Shown here piece by piece: positions 25,701 through 32,397 of a stretch of DNA of 34,901 bases. The stretch covers positions 1-34,901 of the forward strand of contig NZ_AGBF01000059.1 in the NCBI RefSeq assembly GCF_000225525.1, written 5' to 3'. Origin of the DNA: Streptomyces zinciresistens K42. GTDB lineage: Bacteria; Actinomycetota; Actinomycetes; Streptomycetales; Streptomycetaceae. The notes beneath the pieces were generated by a model. It ran no database searches. It was not told the origin of the DNA and saw nothing but the letters and a program-made list of their open reading frames with translations. Position 1 is the first letter of the stretch, and every line of letters starts with the position of its first letter. The translations under genes and the position numbers were made by a program.

Positions 25701-27390
25701 GGGAGTGTTCGGCGGCACGCCGGGAGGCTTCGCGGGCGGTGTCCCAGGTGGCCACGGCCGACTTCTCGGCGTCGCTCGCCGCGAGGGCGGCGCGGGCCGG
25801 GTCGGCGTCGGGGGCGGTGTCGTCGAGCCAGCCGGCCCGGACGGCCTCGGCGGTCTCCTGCTCGACCTCGGACAGCCGCTGCCGCAGATGTCCGGCCTCG
25901 CTGCGGGCGCGCTGCGCCTCGGTCGCGGCGGCAGTGGCGTCCCGGTGGGCGGACTCGCCGGTCTCCTGGAGGGCGGCGGACCGCTCCTCCTCCTCGTTGG
26001 CCAGGGTCTCGGCGCTCGCCGCGGCCGTGTGCAGGGCGCGTACGAGGTCGACGGCGGCCTCGGCGCGGGCGGCCAGGGCCGGGGCCGCGTCCCGCTCCGC
26101 CTCCTGGATGGCGGCGGCCACACGGGCCACGCGGTCGGCGGCGGCACGGTGGCGCAGGACGGCCTCGGCGGCCTGCCAGGCGGAGTGCAGGGTGCGGGCG
26201 TCGGCGAGTTCGCGCTTCTGCGCGGCGGCGGACTTCTCGGCCGCGGCGAGCGCCAGCGAGGCGTTGCGGTAGGCGAGTTCCGCGGCGACCAGGGCGCTGC
26301 GCCCGCGCGCGTCCTCGGAGTGGGTCACGGCGTAGGCGGCGGCGGTGACCCGCTGGGCGAGGTCGGCCGCGCGCACCCGCTCCTGGACGCCGCGCGCGGA
26401 CAGCCGCCTGGCCAGGGTCCGCGTGCGCCGCTCGGCTCCGGCGTGGATGTCACGCGCGCGTGAGCGCGTCCCTGCGGCCTCGACGATGCGTCCGAGGAGG
26501 TCGGCCGATCCGGCGGTGAAGTCGCGCTCGGCGATCAGCTCGGCACGCCTGCCCAGCTTGTTCCCGAAGCCGCCGACCAGGTCGGCGAGGCCGTCGGTGT
26601 CGCGGGTGTCGGTCACGGCCCGCAGGAGCAGATCGGTGAAGTCGGAGTCCTTCTTGACGGCGAAGAGCCCGGCCGCCTCGCCCTCGTCGGCGTTCATCTC
26701 GCGCTGGTAGCGGAAGAGTTCGGGGTCGAGGCCGAGGTCGCCCAGATGCTCGATCCAGCGGTCGTGGATGTCCTCCCAGTGGACCTCCAGATACGGGTAC
26801 GCCTTGCCGGACTCGGTCAGGGCGTCCCGGAAGCCCTTCATGGTGCGCCGGCGGCCCTGCGCCCCCGACTGGCCCTCGGCCGGAGGGCGCACGGCGGTGG
26901 ACTCGGCCACGGGGAGGTTGTCCAGGCTCAGCCCGGGACCGGGCCGGAAGGAGTACCAGGCTTCGGCGAACTTGCGCGGGTCGTTGGAGACCTGGCGCCC
27001 GCGCCATTCGCTGGCCTTGCCGACGACCACGCACTCGCCGGTGAGGGTGTGCTGCCATTCGAGGGCGACGTGACCGCAGTCGTCGGCGAGCAGGAACTTG
27101 CGCAGCACACCGGAACTGGCGCCGCCCAGGGTGTTGCGGTGGCCGGGCAGCATCACGGAGAAGATCAGTTTCAGGAGAACGGACTTGCCGCCGCCGTTCT
27201 CCAGGAAGAGCACCCCCGCGGGGGCGGGCCTGCGGGGCGGGCCGACCGGCTCCTCCGCGAAGAACTCCGCCTGGGTCGGCGCGGGGTCGGGCACGGGCGC
27301 GCCGACACCGCGCAGGTCAAGCACGGTGTCGGCGTAGCGCGCACCGGCCGGTCCGATGGAGTAGAGGCGGACCCGGGACAGCTCGTACAT
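22723..27390 (-). CDS. SMC-like coiled-coil ATPase (MksB/JetC-type)
   Basis: 1555-aa SMC-architecture ATPase. Layout: N-terminal head with Walker A LENGGGKSVLL (K69, S70); coiled coil about 290-690 (Ala/Glu/Arg rich); a globular hinge-like domain about 693-810 (ILGALGDGGLLPPGPDVL to FLVPPNP); a second coiled coil about 815-1330; and a C-terminal head with signature VFSGGQ (1419-1423) and Walker B TLFLDNP (D1457). The residue after the Walker B Asp is Asn, where SMCs have the catalytic Glu. The length exceeds canonical Smc (about 1190) and suits MukB/MksB/JetC types. It is the third gene after the probable kleisin and KITE genes, 44 bases after the latter. Such complexes extrude DNA loops; in Wadjet they recognise small circular plasmids. 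No JetD-like nuclease follows. The class is clear; the exact subtype is inferred. Confidence 0.85.
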   Translation of the reverse strand: MYELSRVRLYSIGPAGARYADTVLDLRGVGAPVPDPAPTQAEFFAEEPVGPPRRPAPAGVLFLENGGGKSVLLKLIFSVMLPGHRNTLGGASSGVLRKFLLADDCGHVALEWQHTLTGECVVVGKASEWRGRQVSNDPRKFAEAWYSFRPGPGLSLDNLPVAESTAVRPPAEGQSGAQGRRRTMKGFRDALTESGKAYPYLEVHWEDIHDRWIEHLGDLGLDPELFRYQREMNADEGEAAGLFAVKKDSDFTDLLLRAVTDTRDTDGLADLVGGFGNKLGRRAELIAERDFTAGSADLLGRIVEAAGTRSRARDIHAGAERRTRTLARRLSARGVQERVRAADLAQRVTAAAYAVTHSEDARGRSALVAAELAYRNASLALAAAEKSAAAQKRELADARTLHSAWQAAEAVLRHRAAADRVARVAAAIQEAERDAAPALAARAEAAVDLVRALHTAAASAETLANEEEERSAALQETGESAHRDATAAATEAQRARSEAGHLRQRLSEVEQETAEAVRAGWLDDTAPDADPARAALAASDAEKSAVATWDTAREASRRAAEHSREAGSAESRAELTAARAADAATAAERAYDAERRLAEGLATEERLAELLGLSGETGTRRGAVPAPRTGDGGFAGAATRGAPEPSAAQEGALTAEDLDRFAGELRELLDDAVSAAERQLFELRTAAADDSRILGALGDGGLLPPGPDVLATVEFLGEQGIPALPGWRYLAQAVDPVDHARVLAARPELVDGVIITDPGTHARAREALGDAALLPRSAVAVGTAAALLAPTPATADDSGAVFLVPPNPAMHDEHAADEERQALRARAAERDEDIRGLAVRLGKDRELTARLASWRTGCPAGRLVELADAAREARSFAEESETELAETRTVRAEADEAATEAARVRDERQEAAQKARRAADALAGLAFRLRERAGWQVRLRELADEATESEARAQTCLERARAADEDRRAAQRAADDARRTARALRAERSEIAGAPDDVPEAGADSPQASLPALREAYRTASRVYEKVGVGADLRAEQARAESDESGALTELDRLSNKVRTRAEQLLQSPEGSDGPSRQAAASRAEELVQLLETRMSSASEQLGRLRGETERHAPGDGDAHTELSEEIQPRDAEHAQALLRTATAELTSRTDALAEAREAHAGLLASHRAAEDAAAGFDEIAAMLRDLLREHTADEEQEAPEPYPGSPEEARQAAAEARRSLRGCAADLSAAEGAVREASDILVRHANSTRYEQVRTPARQQIRELPASALPEHAQKWADAFAPRLRVLTDELAQLERNRDSIVDRLRGLVESALTTLRSAQRLSRLPEGLGEWSGQEFLRIRFEEPDQATLTERLGEVIDEATRAALKKNSDLRRDGMSLLLRGVAAALQPKGIAVEILKPDAVLRAERVPVGQMGDVFSGGQLLTAAIALYCTMAALRSNDRGRDKHRHAGTLFLDNPIGRANATYLLELQRAVSDALGVQLLYTTGLFDTTALAEFPLVIRLRNDADLRAGLKYISVEEHLRPGLPQQPQGDGAVHSEITATRMFKRPAPATS

Positions 27391-27434
27391 GGCGGACTCT
27401 CGTAAGTCTTCGGCAGATCGGGGAAGTTCGGGGG

Positions 27435-28316
27435 TCAGGCGGAGTGGAACGGCAGCCCGGCGTCGGCCGCCAGGTCCAGGTCGTCGGTCTCGTCGGCGGG
27501 CAGTAGCGTCGCGGTGCCGTCGGTGACCGGGACGACGCCCAGTTCCAGCAGTTCGGCCAGGGCGGCGCTGCCCGCCAGGTCACGCACCTGGAGCTGGTAG
27601 CGGGCGGTGGTGCGGTAGGTGCCGCCGCCTTCGTCGCCGGTGCGCTGGAGGAAGCCGGAGTCGGTGAGGTAGGCGACGGCCTTGCCGATGATGCCGGTGG
27701 TGGAGCCGGCGAGCCGGCGCGCGTCCTTGGTGGCGCCGGTCGCGCTGCGTCTCACCCAGATCCGCCACGCCGCCTCCAGTCCGGGGGCGTCCGTGGCGGG
27801 GTCGGTGTTCTCGCCCTGCTCCTCGGCGCGCTCCTCCAGCCGACGGCATGCCTGGCGGACGAAGGCGTCGACGCCGTTGACGCTGACCCGGCCGATGTAG
27901 CCGTCGTCGGCGAGGTCCTCGGGGCGGGGGAAGGCCAGGGCGGCGACGGCGAGATGGGCCAGTCCGTGCAGGAAGCGGTCGCCGCCGTCGGCCGACGTGC
28001 GGCGCGCGTAGTCGCCCATGCGCACGGCGAAGACGGAGTCCTCGGCGGCGGTGACCGCCATCCCCGCGCGCGGGGACACCTCCAGCACGACCAGTCCGAG
28101 CCCGGCCGCGACGGCGTCCGCGAGGCGCGCGAACGCCGGCTCCTCGCGGTGGCGGCGCAGCAGATCGGCGTACTCCTGGTCGCGGGCGGGCTGCAGCTTG
28201 GGCTGGAGTCCGAAGGCGACGAGCCGCGCGGCGTCGGCGGCGTCGGCGGGAGTGACGGGCCCGGCCGCCGACGGGGCGGCGGCCTCCGGTTCGCTCCACT
28301 CGACGTGCTCGGTCAC
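27435..28316 (-). CDS. Probable KITE subunit of the SMC complex (MksE/JetB-like)
   Basis: 293 aa. The assignment rests on position between a kleisin-like and an SMC gene and on a winged-helix-like C-terminal half (IGKAVAYLTDSGFLQRT, then TYRTTARYQLQVRDLAG). The N-terminal half (EYADLLRRHREEPAFARLADAVAAGLGL) is also helical and could be the first winged helix. The acidic tail DETDDLDL is notable. Start is GTG 28316 with GAGGAG eight bases upstream; no in-frame ATG is available. It lies 52 bases after the kleisin-like gene. In MukBEF-like complexes this subunit dimerises and regulates the kleisin. No catalytic residues are expected or seen. Confidence 0.65.
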   Translation of the reverse strand: MTEHVEWSEPEAAAPSAAGPVTPADAADAARLVAFGLQPKLQPARDQEYADLLRRHREEPAFARLADAVAAGLGLVVLEVSPRAGMAVTAAEDSVFAVRMGDYARRTSADGGDRFLHGLAHLAVAALAFPRPEDLADDGYIGRVSVNGVDAFVRQACRRLEERAEEQGENTDPATDAPGLEAAWRIWVRRSATGATKDARRLAGSTTGIIGKAVAYLTDSGFLQRTGDEGGGTYRTTARYQLQVRDLAGSAALAELLELGVVPVTDGTATLLPADETDDLDLAADAGLPFHSA

Positions 28317-28368
28317 GGTGTCCGCTCCTCGTGGGGGTGGTGCCGGTCCTCGCGGAGCTCGGCGTGGC

Positions 28369-29895
28369 TCATGCTGCTTCCGTTCTGCCGGCGGCCATAC
28401 CGGCCGCGTCGAGCAGGGCGGTGCCGACGATCAGGTCGGCGCCGCCGAACTCGGGATCGTCGAGTTCGGTGCCGTCGTCCACGGCGAACAGCAGCTTCTC
28501 CTCGCCCTGGCGGTAGGCCGTGCCCACGGGCGGGCTGGCCGCGTGCACGGCCAGCAGGGCGACCAGGTAGGGCAGTTCGGGGTCGCGGCGGCGCGCGTCG
28601 GCCAGCAGGCCGGACAGGCGGCGGGGCGCGTCGGCGGGCAGGTCCAGAAGCTCCATGGCGGCGCCCAGCTGCTCCTCGCTGAACCGGCTGTCGTCCGGGG
28701 TGGCGATGAGGTCGGGCTCGGGCATCTCGGCGCCCAGGTGCTCGCGCTCCACGGGCGGCGTCAGCAGGATGTCGACGAGGTCGGCCACCCGCACCGACAC
28801 CGGTGTGCGCAGCCCCGTCCCGCGCGCGAAGAAGGCGTCCGTGACCCGGACCGCCTGCTCCAGCGGCAACGGCAGCAGGGGCGCGACGAGATGGCCGTAC
28901 AGGTCCGTGCCGGAGGTGGTCATGGGTGTGGCGAACGCCTGCCGGTCCTGCTCGGCGCGGAACAGCGGGCCGGCCTCCAGCAGGCGCGACTGGAGCTGGG
29001 TGTGCCGGCGGATGCAGTCCTTGACGATGTCGACGAGCTCGGCGGCGCGGCGCTTGTGCTCCGCCTCCTCGGTCTCGTCGCGGGCCTTGCGGATGTTGGT
29101 CAGGATCGCGTTCTCGTGGCGGTAGCGGTCGGCCACGTGGTCGAGTGCCTCCGCGATCATGTCGGGGACCGCGCTCAGCCAGTCGACCGCGCGGACGTTG
29201 CGGCGGGTCGCGTCCAGCGCTCTGCGCAGGGTCTCCGAGTACTGCACGGTGCGGTAGCGGGCCTGCTCGGCGGCGAGCTGGGCGTCGGCGAGGCGGCCGC
29301 GGTTGATCAGCACCTCCAGCTTGACCTCGGCGGCGATCTGCGCGCTGGTGACGTCGGTGTCCAGGGCGCCGACCAGGACGTTGACCGCCTCGTCGGTGGT
29401 CCGCAGGTACACCGTGCCGCCGGGTCCGGGGACTTCCTCGATCAGCTTGAAGTCGTAGTCCCGCCGGACGTAGCTGCCGTCCGGCGTGAAGGTGCCGTAC
29501 ACCGCGCGGAAGCCGCGGTCGACGCTCCCGACGTTGATCAGGTTCTCCAGCACCCAGCGGGCGACCCGCTCGTGCTCGGACACCGGGCGGCTCGGCGCCT
29601 GGGCGGCGATACGGGGGATGAGCCGGGCGACGATCTGATCGTGGTCGGCGCCGGTGTCGAAGTCCATGTTGAGCGTGACGAGGTCGATAGCGGCGAGGGC
29701 CACCTCGGCCATGCCGTACACCGAGTACTCGCCCGCGAGGTTGGCCTTGCGGGCGTCGAGGTCGTGCAGGGGCGCCGTGCAGGCGAGCGCGCGCAGCCGC
29801 CGCGCCAGGCCCTCGTCGGCGGCCGGGCCCGGAGCAGGGCGCGGCCCCGCGCTGAGCTGGGGCGGAACACGGTCCGTCGAGGCAGGCGAAGTCAC
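28369..29895 (-). CDS. Probable kleisin subunit of the SMC complex (MksF/JetA-like)
   Basis: First gene of the SMC operon; 508 aa from GTG 29895, or 518 aa from ATG 29925. Mostly alpha-helical and charged. The N-terminal region (LARRLRALACTAPLHDLDARKANL, ending in VARWVLENLINVG) resembles the helical/winged-helix start of MukF/JetA kleisins. A central part is coiled-coil-like (YRHENAILTNIRKARDETEEAEHKRRAAELV). The C-terminal portion is compact and acidic. I prefer GTG 29895 because a -10-like TAGTCT ends seven bases upstream, the geometry of a leaderless transcript, and neither start has a Shine-Dalgarno site. In this class the kleisin bridges the two SMC heads. Role is inferred from gene order and shape. 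Confidence 0.65.
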   Translation of the reverse strand: MTSPASTDRVPPQLSAGPRPAPGPAADEGLARRLRALACTAPLHDLDARKANLAGEYSVYGMAEVALAAIDLVTLNMDFDTGADHDQIVARLIPRIAAQAPSRPVSEHERVARWVLENLINVGSVDRGFRAVYGTFTPDGSYVRRDYDFKLIEEVPGPGGTVYLRTTDEAVNVLVGALDTDVTSAQIAAEVKLEVLINRGRLADAQLAAEQARYRTVQYSETLRRALDATRRNVRAVDWLSAVPDMIAEALDHVADRYRHENAILTNIRKARDETEEAEHKRRAAELVDIVKDCIRRHTQLQSRLLEAGPLFRAEQDRQAFATPMTTSGTDLYGHLVAPLLPLPLEQAVRVTDAFFARGTGLRTPVSVRVADLVDILLTPPVEREHLGAEMPEPDLIATPDDSRFSEEQLGAAMELLDLPADAPRRLSGLLADARRRDPELPYLVALLAVHAASPPVGTAYRQGEEKLLFAVDDGTELDDPEFGGADLIVGTALLDAAGMAAGRTEAA

Positions 29896-29902
29896 GGTGC
29901 AC

Positions 29903-29933
29903 AGACTAGGTCCTAGGTCTGACATCGATCCAA
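29903..29933 (-). promoter_or_regulatory. Candidate leaderless promoter of the SMC operon
   Basis: On the minus strand, TTGGAT (29928-29933) and TAGTCT (29903-29908) are separated by 19 bases, and the GTG at 29895 begins seven bases after the -10. A 7-bp tandem repeat CTAGGTC (29906-29919, plus strand) and a dyad with AGAC and GTCT ends (29903-29920) overlap the -10, so a repressor could act here. Confidence 0.45.
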
Positions 29934-29937
29934 ACGG

Positions 29938-30040
29938 CGCGGATCGCCCCCGGCGGGGACGGCCCCGGGCGGGGACGGCCCCGGGCGGGGACGGCCCCGG
30001 GCGGGGACGGACGACCGCGGATCGCCCCCGGCGGGGACGG
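29938..30040. repeat. Two identical 25-bp copies flanking the tandem repeat
   Basis: The same 25-bp sequence occurs at 29938-29962 and 30016-30040, 78 bases apart. It begins CGCGGATCGCCCCC and ends GGGGACGG. The copies enclose and partly overlap the 16-bp tandem array, so the block looks like an older duplication in which the inner unit later multiplied. Confidence 0.85.
29952..30010. repeat. 16-bp tandem repeat, 3.7 copies
   Basis: GGCGGGGACGGCCCCG is repeated without error at 29952-29967, 29968-29983 and 29984-29999, and as 11 bases at 30000-30010. Each unit contains GGGG-ACGG-CCCC and can fold on itself. The array sits about 45 bases upstream of the candidate -10 of the SMC operon and 200 bases before the pxpC start. 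Perfect short repeats of this kind tend to vary in copy number between strains. Confidence 0.95.
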
Positions 30041-30210
30041 ACCACGCCGTCGCGTCCCGGCCGGGGCCCGGCACCGTGCCGCGCACCGGGTCACGCCCCG
30101 GCGGCCGGCCGCGCAGCCTGAAGCCGCGACCAGCCGCCGTCCCCGGAAGCCCGGACCACACCGCGCCCCCGGCCCGCGCTACGGCAGGACCTCGCCCCCG
30201 CGCGCTGTCC

Positions 30211-31059
30211 GTGGTCCGGGTCGGAGCGCTGGCCACGGTGCAGGACCTCGGCCGTCCGGGGCACGCCCGTCTCGGGGTGCCCCGCTCCGGCGCGCTGGAC
30301 GCCCCGGCGGCCGCGCTCGTCAACCGCCTGGTCGGCAACGCGCCCGAGGCGGCCGTCCTGGACACCACGCTCAACGGCTGCACCGTGCGGCCCCGGCGCG
30401 CCGTCACCGTGGCGGTGGGCGGGGCGCCCTGCCGGGTCACGGTCGACGGGCGCCCGGCCGCCTGGGGCACGGCTGTGCGCGTGCCTGCGGGCGCGCTCCT
30501 GGACGTCGGCCCGGCCGACGCGGGGGTGCGCGGCTGTCTGGCCGTGTCCGGCGGGATCGCGGTGGAGCCGGTGCTCGGGAGCCGTTCGACGGACCTCTTG
30601 TCGGGTCTGGGGCCGGCGCCTCTGATCGACGGCACGGTGCTTCCGCTGGGCCTGCCCGCGGCACCGCACGGGCGCGTTGACGTGGCCCCGCAGCCGGCGC
30701 CTCCGCGCGAACTCGTGCTGCGGGTGACGCCGGGCCCGCGCGAGGACTGGTTCACGCGTGCGGCCGTACGCACCTTCACCTCGCGCGCGTACCGCGTCTC
30801 CGCCTCGGGCAACCGCATCGGGCTGCGTACCGAGGGCCCCGCGCTGGAGCGGGCGGTCACCCGTGAACTCCCCAGCGAGGGCATGGTCCTGGGCGCGGTC
30901 CAGGTCCCGCCCGACGGCCGGCCGGTGGTGTTCCTCGCCGACCACCCGACGACGGGCGGGTACCCGGGGATCGCCGTCGTGCGCGCGGCCGACCTCCCGG
31001 CCGCCGCGCAGGCGGTCCCGGGCACACCGGTCCGGTTCGTCGCCGCGCGCCGCCGCTGA
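30211..31059 (+). CDS. pxpC: 5-oxoprolinase subunit C (PxpC, KipA/biotin-dependent carboxylase-like), stand-alone
   Basis: 282-aa AHS2-domain protein. Characteristic start VRVGALATVQDLGRPGHARLG, then VPRSGALD, LAVSGGI, VLGSRSTDLL, and near the end PSEGMVLGAVQVPPDGRPVV and TTGGYPGIAVV. In PxpABC, subunits B and C phosphorylate 5-oxoproline before PxpA opens the ring. Here pxpA and pxpB are absent on both sides: left is the SMC promoter region, right is a repeat block. The start is uncertain: GTG 30211 fits homology, GTG 30076 would add 45 Pro/Arg-rich residues, and neither has a clear ribosome binding site. It may be the surviving gene of a decayed cluster or work with B and A encoded elsewhere. 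Confidence 0.82.
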   Translation: MVRVGALATVQDLGRPGHARLGVPRSGALDAPAAALVNRLVGNAPEAAVLDTTLNGCTVRPRRAVTVAVGGAPCRVTVDGRPAAWGTAVRVPAGALLDVGPADAGVRGCLAVSGGIAVEPVLGSRSTDLLSGLGPAPLIDGTVLPLGLPAAPHGRVDVAPQPAPPRELVLRVTPGPREDWFTRAAVRTFTSRAYRVSASGNRIGLRTEGPALERAVTRELPSEGMVLGAVQVPPDGRPVVFLADHPTTGGYPGIAVVRAADLPAAAQAVPGTPVRFVAARRR

Positions 31060-31112
31060 AGTGCGCGGCACGCGCGTGAGTCGCCGCCGGGGCCACGCCC
31101 GCCGACAGCGAG

Positions 31113-31255
31113 CCGCACCCCACGCGCGCGTGCACCCCCTGCCTCCGCTGCGGCCGCACTCTCCGGCACCCCCGCACCCCACGCGCGCGTGCACCCCTCC
31201 AGCTCGGCCCTGGGCTCGGGGTCGTCGGGGCCGCACCCCACGCACGCGCCACCCC
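31113..31255. repeat. Three 26-bp repeats at exact 59-bp spacing
   Basis: Identical 26-bp copies lie at 31113-31138 and 31172-31197, and a diverged 25-bp copy at 31231-31255; starts are exactly 59 bases apart. The shared core is CCGCACCCCACGCGCGCGTG. The two 33-base intervals are unlike each other. A poorer fourth match starts at 31285 with a 54-base step. The block fills the gap between the convergent pxpC and SGNH-hydrolase genes, which otherwise holds no gene. The spacing looks like a tiny CRISPR, but there are no cas genes and the third copy is eroded. Its role is unknown; the palindromic core could act in transcription termination. Confidence 0.75.
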
Positions 31256-31296
31256 ACCCGGGCCGGGCGACATCCCACCGGAAACCGCACCCCGCA

Positions 31297-31320
31297 CGCA
31301 CCCGCACCCGCACCCGCACC
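31297..31320. repeat. CGCACC hexamer microsatellite
   Basis: Four perfect CGCACC units, followed by a partial one, lie 39 bases from the end of the SGNH hydrolase gene, in the non-coding gap. Confidence 0.9.
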
Positions 31321-31359
31321 CGCGACAGGCGAGCCCCCGCCCGCAGGCCCGCCCGCGCG

Positions 31360-32397
31360 CTACGCGGCCTCCGGCGCGGGCCGCACCCCAGGCACCGGGC
31401 GCGGCCCCGGGAGCGCGAGGGACACCGGCACCCCGGCCACGTCCGTCAACTCCGGCCCCCCGGCGGGGCGGTCGGAGAGGGGCGACCCCGTCCGCAGCCG
31501 TCCCGGGGCCGTTCGAGCGGCCGTTCCAGGGCCGGCCGCCCACCCGCCCTCAAGCCCCGGCACCGCTTCCCGTGCTCCCACCGCGCTCAGTGCCGCCGAC
31601 ACCGACTGCGCGGCAGACAGGTCGAGCCGTCCCGAGGTGCCCCGCGCGCGGTGCCCCATCTCGACGGCGGCCAGCCGCAGCAGTTGGGGCAGCAGGTCGT
31701 GGCACCGCCGGACGAGCCAGGCGCTGCCCGCCGTGGCGAGCCAGAACAGGCTCGCCGACCTGGCGGGCGGCGGGAACTCGGGCTCGGCGGCGGGCGCGCT
31801 TCCGCTCGCCGTTCCGGACGCCGCCAGGATCTCGTGGAACCGCGCCGCCAATTGCCGGTGCCCCCGTTCCCCGGGGTGCAGCCGGTCCGCGCTCCACATC
31901 GCCCGGTCGGAGACCCAGTCGGCCTCGGCGGCGTGCAGATGCAGGGCACCGTGCCGCTCGGACAGCGCGTGCACCACGGTGTTGACCGCGCGCTGCCGCC
32001 GGGCCAGCGGGGTGCCCAGCACGGCGGGCAGGCCCAGCATCGCTCCGGGGTCGGGCAGGCAGGCGGTGAGCACGGCGGTGCCCTGGCGGGCGAACGCGGC
32101 GTACACGTGATCGAGGCGGTCGGCGACAAGGCGGATGTCGAAGGTGCGCCGCAGGGTGTCGTTGACGCCGACCAGCACGGAGGCGAGGTCCGGGCGCAGC
32201 TCCAGCGCGGCGGGCAGCTGCGACTCCAGCACGTCGCGCGTCTGCGCCCCGCTGACCGCGAGGTTGGTGAACTGCGCGGCCGGTTCGCCCAGTCCGCCCG
32301 CGAGCAGCGCGGCCCAGCCGCGCCACCCGTCGCCGACGGGATCGCCCACGCCCTCGGTCAGGGAGTCCCCGAGGGCGACGAAGCGCAGCGGTCTCAT
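31360..32397 (-). CDS. SGNH/GDSL-family hydrolase
   Basis: 345-aa esterase/lipase-like hydrolase. Catalytic blocks: FVALGDSLTEGVGD with the nucleophile Ser near residue 12; the oxyanion Gly in NLAVSGAQ; the oxyanion Asn in VLVGVNDTLRR; and the Asp-His pair in SADRLHPGERGH. The substrate is unknown; many members act on acyl esters of carbohydrates or lipids. No signal peptide is seen. The hydrolase fold ends by about residue 215; the remaining 130 residues include a helical part (CHDLLPQLLRLAAVEMG), then a low-complexity Pro/Gly/Ala tail, longer than usual. The ATG overlaps the stop of the glycosyltransferase gene (ATGA), so it is coupled to that operon and may modify the same glycolipid or glycan. 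Confidence 0.88.
   Translation of the reverse strand: MRPLRFVALGDSLTEGVGDPVGDGWRGWAALLAGGLGEPAAQFTNLAVSGAQTRDVLESQLPAALELRPDLASVLVGVNDTLRRTFDIRLVADRLDHVYAAFARQGTAVLTACLPDPGAMLGLPAVLGTPLARRQRAVNTVVHALSERHGALHLHAAEADWVSDRAMWSADRLHPGERGHRQLAARFHEILAASGTASGSAPAAEPEFPPPARSASLFWLATAGSAWLVRRCHDLLPQLLRLAAVEMGHRARGTSGRLDLSAAQSVSAALSAVGAREAVPGLEGGWAAGPGTAARTAPGRLRTGSPLSDRPAGGPELTDVAGVPVSLALPGPRPVPGVRPAPEAA

Noticed and set aside
26451..26462. CACGCGCGCGTG as a dispersed regulatory element (also at 13575, 13601, 25165, 31121, 31180)
   Set aside because: Two of the copies lie inside the SMC coding sequence and alternating CG runs are favoured by composition; no consistent position relative to promoters.
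24949..26463. 504-aa Gly-rich plus-strand open frame
   Set aside because: Shadow of the SMC coiled-coil region; composition reflects the complement of Ala/Glu/Arg codons.
31113..31255. CRISPR array
   Set aside because: Only two identical repeats plus an eroded one, repeats with a simple palindromic core, and no cas gene in the window; listed as a repeat block instead.
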